NCBI GenBank assembly: GCA_009869945.1
Contig: WIXG01000312.1
Coordinates: forward strand, 29,106-93,105
DNA length: 64,000 bases
DNA from: Mesaphorura yosii
Lineage: Eukaryota > Arthropoda > Collembola > Poduromorpha > Tullbergiidae
Direction of reading: 5' to 3'
Shown piece after piece: positions 10,074 through 21,245 of the stretch. Within the stretch, counting starts at the first letter, position 1. Each line of letters begins with the position of its first letter. The notes beneath the pieces were generated by a model. That model did no database searches. It was not told the DNA's origin and saw only the letters and a program-made list of their open reading frames with translations. The translations under genes were made by a program, and so were the position numbers.

Positions 10074-12799
10074 ATGCGTTTTAGCAAAATGCCACCGAAA
10101 TTCCAAGAATCTGTAAAGAAACTGATTAAAAAATGTTATCGTGGCACAGGCAGAGACAGGGATTACTCGATAATCGCACCGCCCGTAAAAAAGAGAAAGA
10201 CTCACGGCGGCGGTATTGAAATCAGGCGAAGTAACAACGCCAGCGCATGCAGATGTGGGACACGTTTAGTAGTCAGTTTCCTTTTGATTGGGATATGTGT
10301 CCTTACCTTCTTGCTTATCTTTTGTACTGGCAAATATATCCTTCGGAACAGTGAGCCTTTGGTTATCACAGAGTACAATGATGTGCATGAGCTGGAGTTT
10401 AGACCGACGACGACTGTTTATGACTCCACTCCAGTTCTCCAGAAGCAAAATGAAGATCAAGTCGAAGTCGAAATCGATGAAAATCTGCCAATGCTTAGCG
10501 AAATGAATGATCTTCTACCCGACTCCAAACCAAAAGTAGAAGGTAACTGATGAAAAATGATGTGCAAGTTTTATTATGTTAATCAATTTTCAGCAATTCC
10601 AGGCGGTTTTAAACTCCTAAACGAAGACATTCAGCCCACCGCTGGTGAGCATGAACGAGGAGCCTGTCAACTGCCAAAACTCGACCCGTTCGATGCGTCA
10701 ATTTTGGAGTTCGTCGACTTGGAGCCTTCTGGCATACTCGACTGTACCTTCAGGTACAATCGCCCAATTCTATTCACAACGGATTTCGGGTCGAATTTAA
10801 TTATGCTGGAGAACCCGGAAGACTACGACGTCCATGACTGCTGCTACACGCCGTTTGGAAGGCAGGACGAACAGGAAGTAATGTAAGTCCAAAAACTTCA
10901 AGCAAGGCGCTGGGAGCGCGTAGGGACACAAATTCGAATTTTCCCGACTGACCCTTTAACTCCGCCCACAGAATTTTGGATACCTGCTCTCCCATCGAAG
11001 ATAAGGTCACTCCAATCCCTCCAGAATACGAATTCATCATTGTCAACTGTCGCCTTCCAGGAAACTCGACAAAGAAGAATCCAGTTGACATGTTCAGTTT
11101 CGTGCACGAAGACTCTGACCGCTTGGCGCTCTCGCCGCATGCCGCATTGTATTCGAAGCTAAAACCGTCGCAGCCACTGAACGTTGTCATGATCGGAATC
11201 GATGCCGTATCCCATATGAACTTCATTCGCACCATGCCGCAGACGTACAGCTTCCTCCGGAATGCGTCCGCGATCGGGATGAACGGGTACACCAAAGTGG
11301 GAGACAACACCTTCCCAAATGTGACGCCAATTCTGACTGGGCTCAACGTAACTGAAGTGGAAGGCGAGGACGGCTGCTGGCGTGGCGAATACTTCGACGA
11401 TTGCCCCTTCATATGGAAGAATTACTCCCAGGCCGGCTACATGACGTCTTACGCCGAAGACGAGCAGTGGATGGCCGCATTCAATTATGGAAAGGCAGGA
11501 TTTTGGGAGCAGCCAACAGATTTCTATCTGCGACCGTTCATGATGACACTCGGCGACCGGCTTGGGCATATCAGCACAGGAAATGCGAACCTCTGCTACG
11601 GACCGCGGCTGGCTTTCAATGTGTTGCTTGACCACGTTCAAAAAATCGCGGTTACGATGGCGCGCCCTACCGTTCAGCGAAATTACTTTACATTCATGTG
11701 GACGAACTCGTTAAGCCACGACGAGCTGGACACGCCCAAGTATGGGGACACGGACCTCGTGAGCATGCTCCGCTGGTTTGAAGACTCCGACGGCGATATC
11801 AATCAGGACGACACGATCCTCGTTCTCCTCAGCGATCACGGAATGCGATGGGGCGATATTCGAACTACATTTCAAGGGCGCATCGAGGAACGGATGCCTT
11901 TTCTGTACTTCGTTTTTCCAGAACCGTTCAAGGCCAAATACACCCGGGCGGTGAAGAACATGGAGGTCAATAGCGCCAGGCTCACGACACCATTCGACTT
12001 GCACGAAACGCTTCTGGATTTGGTGGACGTTGAAAAGTTTATTTCGAATGAGGTGCTTGAGAGCAAGCGCCATCGGCACAGTGATTTGGATAGCAAATCA
12101 AAGTCTTTGCCGCTGCCCCGAGGAATCAGCCTCTTCGCCCCAATCCCGCCTTCCCGAACATGCGCCGACGCGTCCATCGAGAGTCACTGGTGTGTCTGCC
12201 ACTCGATGGAAGCGATTCCCAACCCGGCAGACAATGAACGAGTTCAGAAAGCAACCAGCGCCGTGTTGGCTGCCCTGAATGAAATGCTGGGTGAGTACCC
12301 GCAGTGCTCGCAACTGCAACTGACGTCCGTGCTGAATGCGCAGGAGCTCGTGCATCCTGAGCTCACAAATTTCGAAGACGAGGAGGACGGCCAACCCGAT
12401 TCGGAGACCGAACCGCCACCGCCGGCTGACGACTATCAACTTGCGCCAGAATTAGAGCAAAACGAGAGCGTGGGCGGTGCAGATGCAGATGAAGCCATGA
12501 ATTTGAATTTGAATTCCCCGCTCTCCCCGGATGCTGAGGACGGGTATGGCAACGACGACGGCGATGACGAAGCTGTTCAAGTAAGGCCAGCATCAAAATT
12601 AACGGTGACATTCAAAACATCGCCGAGCGACGCCATTTTCGAGGCGAGCGTCGTCGAACTGCCGACTGCAAACGGCGATCGTGGTCTTGGCGGTACAACG
12701 TGGGGCCTGTCGGGCGAAATCAGCCGTGTGAATCTATACGGAGACCAGAGTCGATGCGTGGACGAGTACAAGATGAAAAAATACTGCTTTTGTCCATAA
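10074..12799 (+). CDS. DUF229 protein, type II membrane-anchored, complete
   Basis: Three exons, 10074-10542, 10594-10882 and 10972-12799, encode 861 residues. The N-terminus is cytosolic and basic. One transmembrane helix (about residues 65-83, VVSFLLIGICVLTFLLIFC) anchors a large lumenal or extracellular part. The fold signature begins with VVMIGIDAVSHMNFIRTMPQT (Asp about residue 330) and DNTFPNVTPILTGLN (likely nucleophile Thr region). It continues with SLSHDELDTPKYGD and LLSDHGMRWGDIR (about residue 540), which supply the metal-binding Asp/His set of the alkaline-phosphatase superfamily. After the core come TTPFDLHETLLDLVD, a Cys pair block, an acidic linker and the conserved tail GEISRVNLYGDQSRCV...KKYCFCP. 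AATAAA is at 12895-12900. Substrate is unknown for this family. It lies 155 bp from the convergent gustatory receptor. Confidence 0.93.
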
Positions 12800-12953
12800 A
12801 TTATGTTGCCGCCAGCTGTAGCTGCAAGTTCGAAGTTCCTGTTGACTCATTACTGTGATATTAGAATAGTATTTAGTCAATTAAGTAAGAACACAATAAA
12901 TGACATTATTGACTGATTACAAAATCGATTTCGGCCTCCTCGCTAAGTACGAA

Positions 12954-14832
12954 TTACGAATTGCTCGTTCTTGCACTTGAATTTGAGTCATTCGTGTTGA
13001 ATTGCATAATGATGACTGAATACGTGACGATGGTGCTCACAACCTTGAACAAAATAGAACAGCAACAAAACAAAATTACTCACCCACCTAATTAATTACG
13101 GTCGCACATCCTGTACTTTGCTCACCGTTCCGAGAAACGAGTACGAAAGCGTGAAGAATCCATGGCCCTTCAACCCAATCGCTGATGACGCGACGTCCGA
13201 GTTGATGATGCTGATTGACTGCGTGACGATGTTCGATTGGAGGATGTCTGCGACAGAAACTGTGTGGGCGTGGGCCGCATGCTTACTCAAACTGCTGCAG
13301 GAGTTTTGAAACAGGATTTTGATGAAGAGTGAAATGGAACTTCCCTGCAATCACAATCGTCCGACTCATTGAACACAACTTCATGTTGATTTTCGCATAA
13401 CAGTATTTTACCAAATTATTAACATCGGCGGCGAGAAGCAAGCTTGACGTGAACAACAAGTACGCGACGACCACAATGGAATTTACCAAAATCGGGCCCA
13501 CCGACACTGACACGTCTGACACACTGTTGATCACCGTCCAGATGTTGACTGTGATGAAGAGTGTGCACGTCAGAACGATCGTGAAGATATTAAGTCCGAA
13601 AATGTCGTTGAATTTGTCGAGGAGGGTCGTTATTTCGTTGAAGGTCTTCAGTGCCTAGAAAATTGAAGTCCAAATATCAAAGTTGACAAGTTTCTACAAT
13701 TTCTACAAGTGCTTCGATGCTTCTGAGTACTGATCAACCAAAGTCGTTTACTTATCGCTCTAATAATGAAGTGTACCACCTTGCTGATCAGCTGTTTTGC
13801 TTACCTCAATTAAAGTATCAGTTTCCTGCTTCTCCTCTAGCTCCGAATTCGTAAAGAACTGTACGAGAATAAGACGAAAGGTGTAACTCCAGAAAAAAAT
13901 GGACGCACAGGAGGTGCTCCAGACGAGGATATTGTAAAGTATCGCCAAGAGCCAACAGGACGCCATACTGGCCAAGTACACCACTTTTCCAGGTGGTACG
14001 GACTCAAAGTGTCCTACCGGGTCAGGTTCGAACTGCACAAAGCCTCCAGTAAGCCATGACAGAAATTCTTCCGCTTGAACCGCTGGAATTTCCAGGAATG
14101 CGGTTCTTGACTGGATGAATGCCGAAAAATTACCGCGGTAAATTACTAGAATGATGGCGTATAGCACTCCTTGGATAAGGAACGCGAAGCCTGACACCCA
14201 TTTGACTAGGGAAGTCTGGAAAAAAACCAGTCGGGGCATAAACCTTCGTTCTTTACCAGCGCGAAAATTGAAAATGGGCTTGCCTTCCTTTTCCACCTTG
14301 TTTCCGCTTCAGGCGTAGCAGTTGCATTAATTTTATTTCCCACCCTTCGCATTTCGTTCAGGAGCATCACGATTTTGTCCTCGCTCACCCACGCAATGCG
14401 ATGGAACGTGACCCCAGCGAACAGAAACATGAAGTACAACAGGCGAAAGGACAATTTCAATGTCGGAGTGTCTCCTTCTGATGGCCGTTGCATTGCACGA
14501 AAGAAAATCGCAACGTCCAGCAGATGCAAGAGCACCACGGCCACTCTGCGAGGTAATGAAGCCTTGGTTCGCTGAAATTCGTCGGTGTCCACGTCGTAGC
14601 TGATTTTGGACGGGAAATAGCAGAACCAGTAAAGCAAGCTGAGGTACGAGCGTAAGGGATCAAAGACGTAGTTGCAATTGCAAGTAGACCGGGCCCGGCC
14701 GGACGCGGACGTGGTTCCTGACGTCGGATATTGAATTGACGGCCCAATTCGTGACTGGACATCGTCAATGAACCAGTTATAGTTAATTTTGCCCTGTGGA
14801 AATGAGAGCCGGGTACTGCTCGGAGTTTCCAT
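12954..14832 (-). CDS. Gustatory receptor (7-TM insect-type chemoreceptor)
   Basis: Five minus-strand exons, 14257-14832, 13805-14215, 13341-13654, 13126-13294 and 12954-13043, keep frame for 519 residues. Introns are as short as 41 and 46 bp. Several hydrophobic segments are visible: SFRLLYFMFLFAGVTF, VSGFAFLIQGVLYAIILVIY, VVYLASMASCWLLAILYNIL, FTIVLTCTLFITVNI and ILVNSIVVVAYLLF. The C-terminus has the family hallmark: a penultimate exon ending GLKGHGFFTLSYSFLGT, then a 30-codon last exon with STIVTYSVIIMQF, which is the TYxxxxxQF motif at the usual exon position. Family knowledge: these proteins form ligand-gated cation channels in chemosensory neurons. The start is the first in-frame ATG; a further 5' exon is possible because the N-terminus lacks a close comparison. 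Ligand is unknown. Confidence 0.9.
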
Positions 14833-16071
14833 CTTTCTTTCTGGAGCGATGATGCGTTCGACGCGTGAGCTTTCGGCCAATTAGGCAGAATTTTGGACAG
14901 CGTGTACAGTTTTGACCCTCTCAGAGCCGCTCGAATCGATTCAGCCATGCAATATTGCTTCATTGCAAATAAAGCAAATTAGTGAATTCATTCGACCATA
15001 TCGATAGTCGATCGTCGAGACTGGCATGGCGTGGCAAGTCTGGCTCAGCGAAGAAGACAACGACGAAGACAGCCTTCGCCCAGCCCCAAATTTCGAAACT
15101 TCATCATTAATCTTACAATTTATGGGCAATTTGTCATCAGAAAGGGCGCGGACTTTCATTTGCACTGAATTCCAAATCAATTTGCCAACCTTGAACTTGA
15201 AATTGGTCGAGTCTTTGTCAAATTTTCCGTGCCGACGTACTTTTCCAAGCGATGAATGCAAAAGATGCAATATGCCAACATGCGTTTTGCGTAAATAACT
15301 AGTCGCATTCCTTGATTTTTGCATGTGGCAGGTGGCAACTGGCAAGGCTTTGCTGGTGCTCTGTGCTATTTTGTTTTGTCACGTACGTCACGTAGGCAGG
15401 CAAGGCATTAAAGACAGCAGCCTGCAGAGTAAAATTCGCAATGTTTTGCGTGTTGGGTTCGTTTTTGTGATGGTTTGCTGTTTTGATTCTTCGAGCCCGA
15501 GTCCCCCTGCCCGAGCTCAAACAGAAAACAGTTGACGTGACCTTCAACTGCACTGGTCCGACCAAACAGTAATTAAATTGAGCCACAAACTGCAGTTTAA
15601 TTGACAAAATAATGTTTAGTTATACTGTCTTCGATTGATTTGACTAGTTTAAGGTGGATTTGGATTTCAAAATCCTTTCTTCTGTTGGAAGTTTATCTGA
15701 TTTATCTCTACCACCGATTTTATGATCGATCATTTGGTGATCATTTACTGAAATAGGATAATTACCAACTCCAGCCAGCCGGCAGAGCAAGTGAATGGTG
15801 AAGTATAACCTCCAAAGTTCCTTGGAATCGTCAAAATTGTGAGTGATTACAGTTTTATCGAATCTAATTTATGAGTGGTATCTAAATCGAAGATTCAGTT
15901 CCACAGCACTGAGTCGTAAAAACTAAAGCCCCAAAACGGCTGCTGCATTCGGAGAGACGGCTGTAAGTATGCAATTAATATCAATTAATCGTCATGTGAT
16001 GTGGAATGGTGATTATGACTGAATTTCAGGACTTTGCTAAGCAAATTATCTGTTTAACGTAGGCTTATTTC
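14833..16071. other. Intergenic between divergent gustatory receptor and DCAF11
   Basis: About 1.2 kb with promoters for both neighbours. The end of a 5' untranslated exon for DCAF11 is plausible (acceptor GAATTTCAG at about 16021-16029). A short minus-strand frame at 14941-14963 (MKQYCMAESIRAALRG) sits just upstream of the receptor but could not be joined to it with a good splice. Confidence 0.4.
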
Positions 16072-18463
16072 ATGGGCTCAAACTCAAGCACCTCATCAGC
16101 TGGTCGAGGCGAGGCTGATGACGGAGAAGACTTGAGGCACGTCGATATGGACGAGTCGGACGACTCCGTGGAAGATGATTCTGATGTCTCCCTTCATCCG
16201 GAGCCTCGAAGTGCCGAAGACTTAATTTCAGTGTTCCAAGTATTAATCAGAAAGTAAGCGACACAAAAAAAGCAAATTACTTGAAGGCCAGCTACCTAAC
16301 TCTTTGCCCTTTGTTTTGATAGTGGGCAAATTCACATCGTGTCTTCAGGTGAAGAGTCCGATACCGAATCGAGGTTTACGGAATACCGAGTCCCAAAACC
16401 ACCAAAATGTGAATACGTTTCTGACGTTGCCCGGATTCAGGTAATGCTTGCTGCCATAAACATATTATCTAATCGAAACAGAAAGTAACAAAAATTTAAG
16501 TGTTTCATCCGTTTCTTGTCGCTTACAGAAAAACGACCTGAGTGTCACTCTTCGACAAGAAATTGGCTTAAACTCTACAATAAAGAATAATATGCCTAGT
16601 TTCATTTCTGCTCGGGAGGTAAGTTTGGCTGTGAACTAGATAAAGGATGACAAGTGACAGTGAACATTTCCTATCGATTTTCAGTTGGGAGTTGTTTCGC
16701 CAAATATAGGATATGACAAACCGCACAGGAATCTGATTACTACTCGATTTCTTCCAAATTCTATACGAAAAGTCGCTAATTATGGTCACAAGGCATTTTG
16801 TGGGACTTACTCTAAATCCGGTGATATTTTCCTAAGCGCGTCGCAAGGTAAATGCCTGAAATACGTTATTGAGTGAATTGAGTTGCATTTGCCAGGGCTT
16901 AAATATTTTGTTTTTCTCCTTCCAGATCGCTTAATGCGAGTTTACGATTCGTCCAGGGACTTCTTTAGAGAGTTTAAGAAGATTCACTGTCGTGATGTGG
17001 GCTGGTCCGTTCTTGACACAGCATTCAGCCCCGACGGCCAGCACATGGTTTATTCTAGTTGGTCAGAATCTCGTAAGTTTGTGGCACATTTAATTATTGC
17101 TAACAGTTGACGTTGACGGTATGAAGTTTGATGCTTAAGAAGAATTTGCATTTTCTTTTTCTAGTTCACATATGCAATGTTTATGGTGATACTGAAAACC
17201 ACGAGGCCCTAAACTTATGTCCGGAGTCGAGAAGATTTTGCATCTTCTCCGTCGTCTTCTCTGAAGACGGCAACGAAATCTTAGGAGGAGCGAACGACGG
17301 ATACCTTTACATTTACGACCGAAGTGCTAATCAGCGAGTTCTGAAGGTGTTTATTCACCAGTAGATCAACTAAGCCAATTATGTGTATTTTTCAAGAGCC
17401 ATCTCTAAATTCTTGCCTGAAATGTTGCAATTTAGATAAACGCACACGAAGACGACGTGAACAGCGTGTCATTCGCCGACGAGACCTCCCATATTTTATT
17501 TAGCGCAGCTGACGATGGTCTGTGCAAGGTAAGCTATCACTGTCGACCTTCATTCCCGGGTCCTGGGCGATTGCGAGAAGTTCGAGTAGAATTTAAAGTG
17601 CCACATTTGTTTTTAGGTTTGGGATCGCAGAACTTTAAGCGAATCACACCCAAAGCCTGTTGGAGTCTTCGCTGGTCACATAGACGGAATCACATTCATA
17701 GACTCGAAAAATGATGGACGCTACTTGATTACCAATTCGAAGGATCAATCCATTAAGTTGTGGGATATGCGAATATTCTCAAGTAACGATACGGTTTCCA
17801 ACACGAAGAAGACAGTCAATGAGCAGAATTGGGATTATCGTTGGCAAAGAGTTCCAAAGAAATGTGAGTTGACCCAATCGACATAATGTGCATGAGAATT
17901 GACTCCCGAATCCCGAAATTGATTTGTCTGGCTTTTAGTGTGCGTTCCACGATCGCCGATGGAGGGCGATACATCAATCATGACATATCGAGGTCACAGC
18001 GTTTTAAACACTCTCATCCGGTGCCGATTCTCTCCTTCCTTCTCCACTGGACAACGGTACATTTATACTGGATGCGCAGCTGGGCGAGTTGTTATCTACG
18101 ATGTCCTGACTGGAAAAATTGAACGAGTTTTAAAGGGTCACCGCTCCTGCGTTCGTGACGTGTCCTGGCACCCGTACAAGCCTGAGCTTGTGAGCACATC
18201 GGTAAGATTTAGAAAATAATGCACACACGAGCAAAATTATTAACACTGAGCAATTCTACTTCGCTTTCTAGTGGGACAATACAATCGGCCTCTGGACGTA
18301 CATTGGCCGACACGCCATTGATAAGCTGGAAGAAAGTGTGCTTGGAATTGAACCAAGCGATGATCGGGCTCCGAAAAGACAGAATCTTCGAAGAAGTTCA
18401 AGACTGCGCGAGAAGCAAAGCCGTACGACGTCGACGAGTTTAAGCGACACCAACGCTGAATAG
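16072..18463 (+). CDS. DCAF11: DDB1- and CUL4-associated factor 11 (WD40 substrate receptor)
   Basis: Ten exons encode 558 residues, near the usual length of DCAF11/WDR23: 16072-16253, 16323-16440, 16529-16618, 16685-16847, 16926-17072, 17165-17346, 17436-17528, 17617-17863, 17939-18201 and 18272-18463. The N-terminus is acidic (DMDESDDSVEDDSDVS). A linker with LRQEIGLN precedes a beta-propeller with blades such as SASQDRLMRVYDSS, GGANDGYLYIYDRS, AADDGLCKVWDRR, NSKDQSIKLWDMR, GCAAGRVVIYD and a final WDNTIGLW. The WDRR and WDMR motifs are DWD-type boxes that contact DDB1. Family knowledge: this receptor brings substrates, including the SKN-1/NRF2 stress regulator, to the CUL4-DDB1 ubiquitin ligase. 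The tail is basic and Ser-rich. AATAAA lies at 19060-19065. Confidence 0.95.
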
Positions 18464-19304
18464 CCGATTTGATCATAGTACAATCAACCTCCAATTAACA
18501 AAAACTTATTAACTTAATGTCTGATGTCTACCTAGCTTGCGATGTTAAATTGAAAAATCTACGATTAGAATTGCCTTGCCTTGGTTGTACCTGTCAACTA
18601 TTTTACTGGGGAGTCGTCGTTCTTCGCCTTCGCTGGTTTGGTTAGCTTTGTTTTCGTTAAAGCGAGATTTATTTTATGTTTTGACATTTTTCTAATCCAC
18701 GCCACGGTCGAAATTACTCTGCCTCGATGTGATTGACAACTCATTTCGATTTCCTTCCTTCATGCAAACGTAGTACGCGTACGTAACAGACAGATTTTGA
18801 AATAGTTAACGCGGATATACAGTTGAATTACGAACTAGCGTTATTAATGTTGTTGTAAGATTATTCTAAGCACGATACGTGATACATTTACGGGACTATA
18901 ACTAAGAGTTAAGTGTCTGTTTAGATTACTGGTTAAGGAAACGGACGCGACGCCGCAACTCGCGCGATTACAAGATAACGTTAAGTGTTTTGCTGTCTGT
19001 TAGTATGAAGCAACGAAGCATCAGCATAGCATTATGCAAGCAACGGCAATTAATTACGAAATAAACCAATCTATTACTATTAACCCGTCGTCGTCGTTTG
19101 TGTAGCTTCTTCGGTGTGGGTTGCGTAAGAAGTTGCTTTTATTTTGTGGTTCATTTTATTGACTTGCCTCGGTGCGCCTTACGTAATTATTTGCATATTC
19201 ACACACGAAAACATTTTCCATTTCCCATTCGGTGAAAACCGGCTCCAATTTCTTTCCAGTGCAATTTTAGGCTAATTCCGTCGTTTTTAGGTCGAAAAGG
19301 CGAA
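18464..19304. other. DCAF11 3' UTR, then short promoter of the first tan-like gene
   Basis: About 600 bp of 3' UTR ends near AATAAA at 19060-19065. The remaining 240 bp must contain the promoter and a 5' untranslated exon of the next gene; a splice acceptor (CGTTTTTAG, ending at 19290) lies 14 bp before its ATG. Confidence 0.5.
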
Positions 19305-20795
19305 ATGTCTCCACCAAAACAGATTCCTGTTCTTTTCGTACGTGGAACTCACTACGAAGTCGGTTACGAAGTCGTAAGTCAAACTGCAAACTGGTCAACT
19401 GGAAAGGGTGGATAATTTTTCCAGAACCAGAACCCAATTCTTTACGTCTTTACAGGGCAGGCAATTTAAGGAAATGATCACCAGCCTAATTTCCAGCTGG
19501 GTCTTCTTCAACAAAGTGATTCTACCGAAATATGCGACTGACGAAGGACGGAAGGTGTACGAGACAACCCTGAAACTGTGCCAAGCCAAGTTTCCGCAGT
19601 ACGTGAAGGAGCTCGAAGGAATTTCAGCCGGATCTGGAGTGCCGTTCGACAAAATATTTCTCCTCCACATTGATTCGTTGCTCGCTCCACCTAACTCGAG
19701 CACTTCTGACGACGCAGGCTGCACGACCATAATTTCTGCTGACCCGAAGCACGTAAGTGGCGCAAAGTCAAATTTTTATTCTGAAGTAGTGCAGAAATTG
19801 GTAGTCGGGTACTTTCTGTGTTTTTGCACGCAGCCAATTCTGGGACACACCGAAGACGCGCCGACGGAGTTCCTGAACCATATTTACATCGTTGACGCGG
19901 AGATTCTCGATGAAAAGCAGGAGCGGCTCGAGAAATTCTGTTCGCTCGCGTACGCTGGACATTTGCCTGGCTACACGATGGGTTACAATTCGTCTGGATT
20001 GGTCTACACAATAAATACGCTGTACCCGGCGGAGACGACCCCAACAAAAACTCGTGCGCAATTCCCTATCACTGCTTAATTAACTGTCCAATCGCCAATC
20101 ACCAGGAGGGAGGTACAATTTCGCTAATCTCGGGTGTCTTTTTGCCTTTCCCGCCCACAGCCAGGAACTTTCTAACCCGCGCCCTCCTGGCGGCCGACTC
20201 CCTGGACGAAACGCTGACCATTTTGAGAGACACGGGCACCGGGACTTCAGATGGCTTCAGCATAAATCTAATTGTTTGCAAAGGGCAAGCCGAAGAGCCA
20301 GAGCAGTCGAACTTTTACAATATTGAAGTGGCACCAGTCGCACCAGGCCAAAATGAGTTCGCGTCCGAGTCAGACGTGAATTTGGTCAACATTACGAATA
20401 CGGGCCTTTACGCACATTGCAACCGATTCCTACGAATTTCCATTCCCGAGATCCGTTCCACAGTAAACGGAAGCAGTTTACACCGGCATAAAGCCATTGA
20501 CAGCCTCCGAGCCTCTAGCGCTGACACTAGAGCGCTGGAGCAGATCAAAATGATCCTCAGCGACACGAGCGACGGAAAGTTTCCAATTTATCGGAGAGGA
20601 GCGAAGCCGGACTCTTGCGCGACGCTTGCCGTCGGTAAATAAGTAATTTCCCAGATTCTGATCTCGGGAATGAAATCACATATCTTTCTAGGTATTTTCG
20701 ACGTGCGGGAGCAGACGTGGTCCATCTACCTTGACGCACCATGTAGCAGTTCACCAGCTTTAATTTTGCCATTGTATTTAGACAGTTTTTGCTGA
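19305..20795 (+). CDS. Tan-like Ntn hydrolase (peptidase C45 / acyl-CoA:6-APA acyltransferase family), copy 1
   Basis: Five exons, 19305-19373, 19456-19752, 19834-20053, 20161-20634 and 20692-20795, give 387 residues. Family landmarks in order: VLFVRGTHYEVGYEVGRQF, KELEGISAGSGVPFDKIFLLHID, then DAGCTT. Here Gly-Cys (Cys about residue 112) is the autoprocessing site whose Cys becomes the N-terminal nucleophile of the beta subunit. Next come GHTEDAP, YAGHLPGYTMGYNSSGLVYTIN, NFLTRALLAADSLDE, DGFSIN, YAHCNRFL and a closing strand IFDVREQTWSIYLD. The insect Tan enzyme cleaves N-beta-alanyl-dopamine and carcinine; fungal relatives acylate 6-aminopenicillanic acid. Which substrate applies here cannot be told from sequence. 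It is in tandem with a second copy 450 bp downstream. Confidence 0.9.
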
Positions 20796-21075
20796 GATTC
20801 AGTTCCCGAATTGTCTAACTGCTGTTTGTATTAAATAATTGAATGAACGAAACGAGAACGAATTGGTGTTGAGTTCATTTCATTGCTTGGCTTGGCCTGG
20901 CCAAGAGCTTTCACACTTGACTTGAAATTTGACCTTGGTTTACAGTGGCATTACGCAATTAACTGTACTGGCTATACTCGGCCAATTATCTTGAATCGCA
21001 ATCAGCAGTGCATTGGTATATTCGTGACTGAAACGTATTAATGATTCGTTAATCAACCATGGGTCACCGATATGC

Positions 21076-21111
21076 TATAAAAGCTACTCTCCTTCAAACG
21101 GCTTCAAACGG
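21076..21111 (+). promoter_or_regulatory. TATA box and probable start region of tan-like copy 2
   Basis: TATAAAAG sits at 21076-21083, followed at 21092-21111 by a direct repeat of CTTCAAACGG, where transcription would begin about 25-30 bp downstream of the TATA element. The coding ATG is at 21246 with no intron needed between. This is the clearest core promoter noticed in the window. Confidence 0.5.
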
Positions 21112-21245
21112 CAAGTCGCTTGCTAGAATCATCTTCGTGCGGCTCTTTTTTCCGCGTGTGGTTTGCGTTATTTGTTTTTGACCACTGTCAAAAACTGCCA
21201 ATTGGCCCATCGCGTTCGCTTCATCTGACACCGGTATCGGGCATC

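Noticed and set aside
14457-14963. Minus-strand frame beginning MKQYCMAESIRAALRG upstream of the gustatory receptor
   Set aside because: Attractive as a receptor N-terminus, but no GT-AG pair found joins it in frame to the next exon, and most of it is the receptor exon read out of frame.
21092-21111. Direct repeat of CTTCAAACGG as a possible transposon target-site duplication
   Set aside because: The two copies are adjacent with nothing between them, so it is a simple local tandem duplication next to the TATA box.
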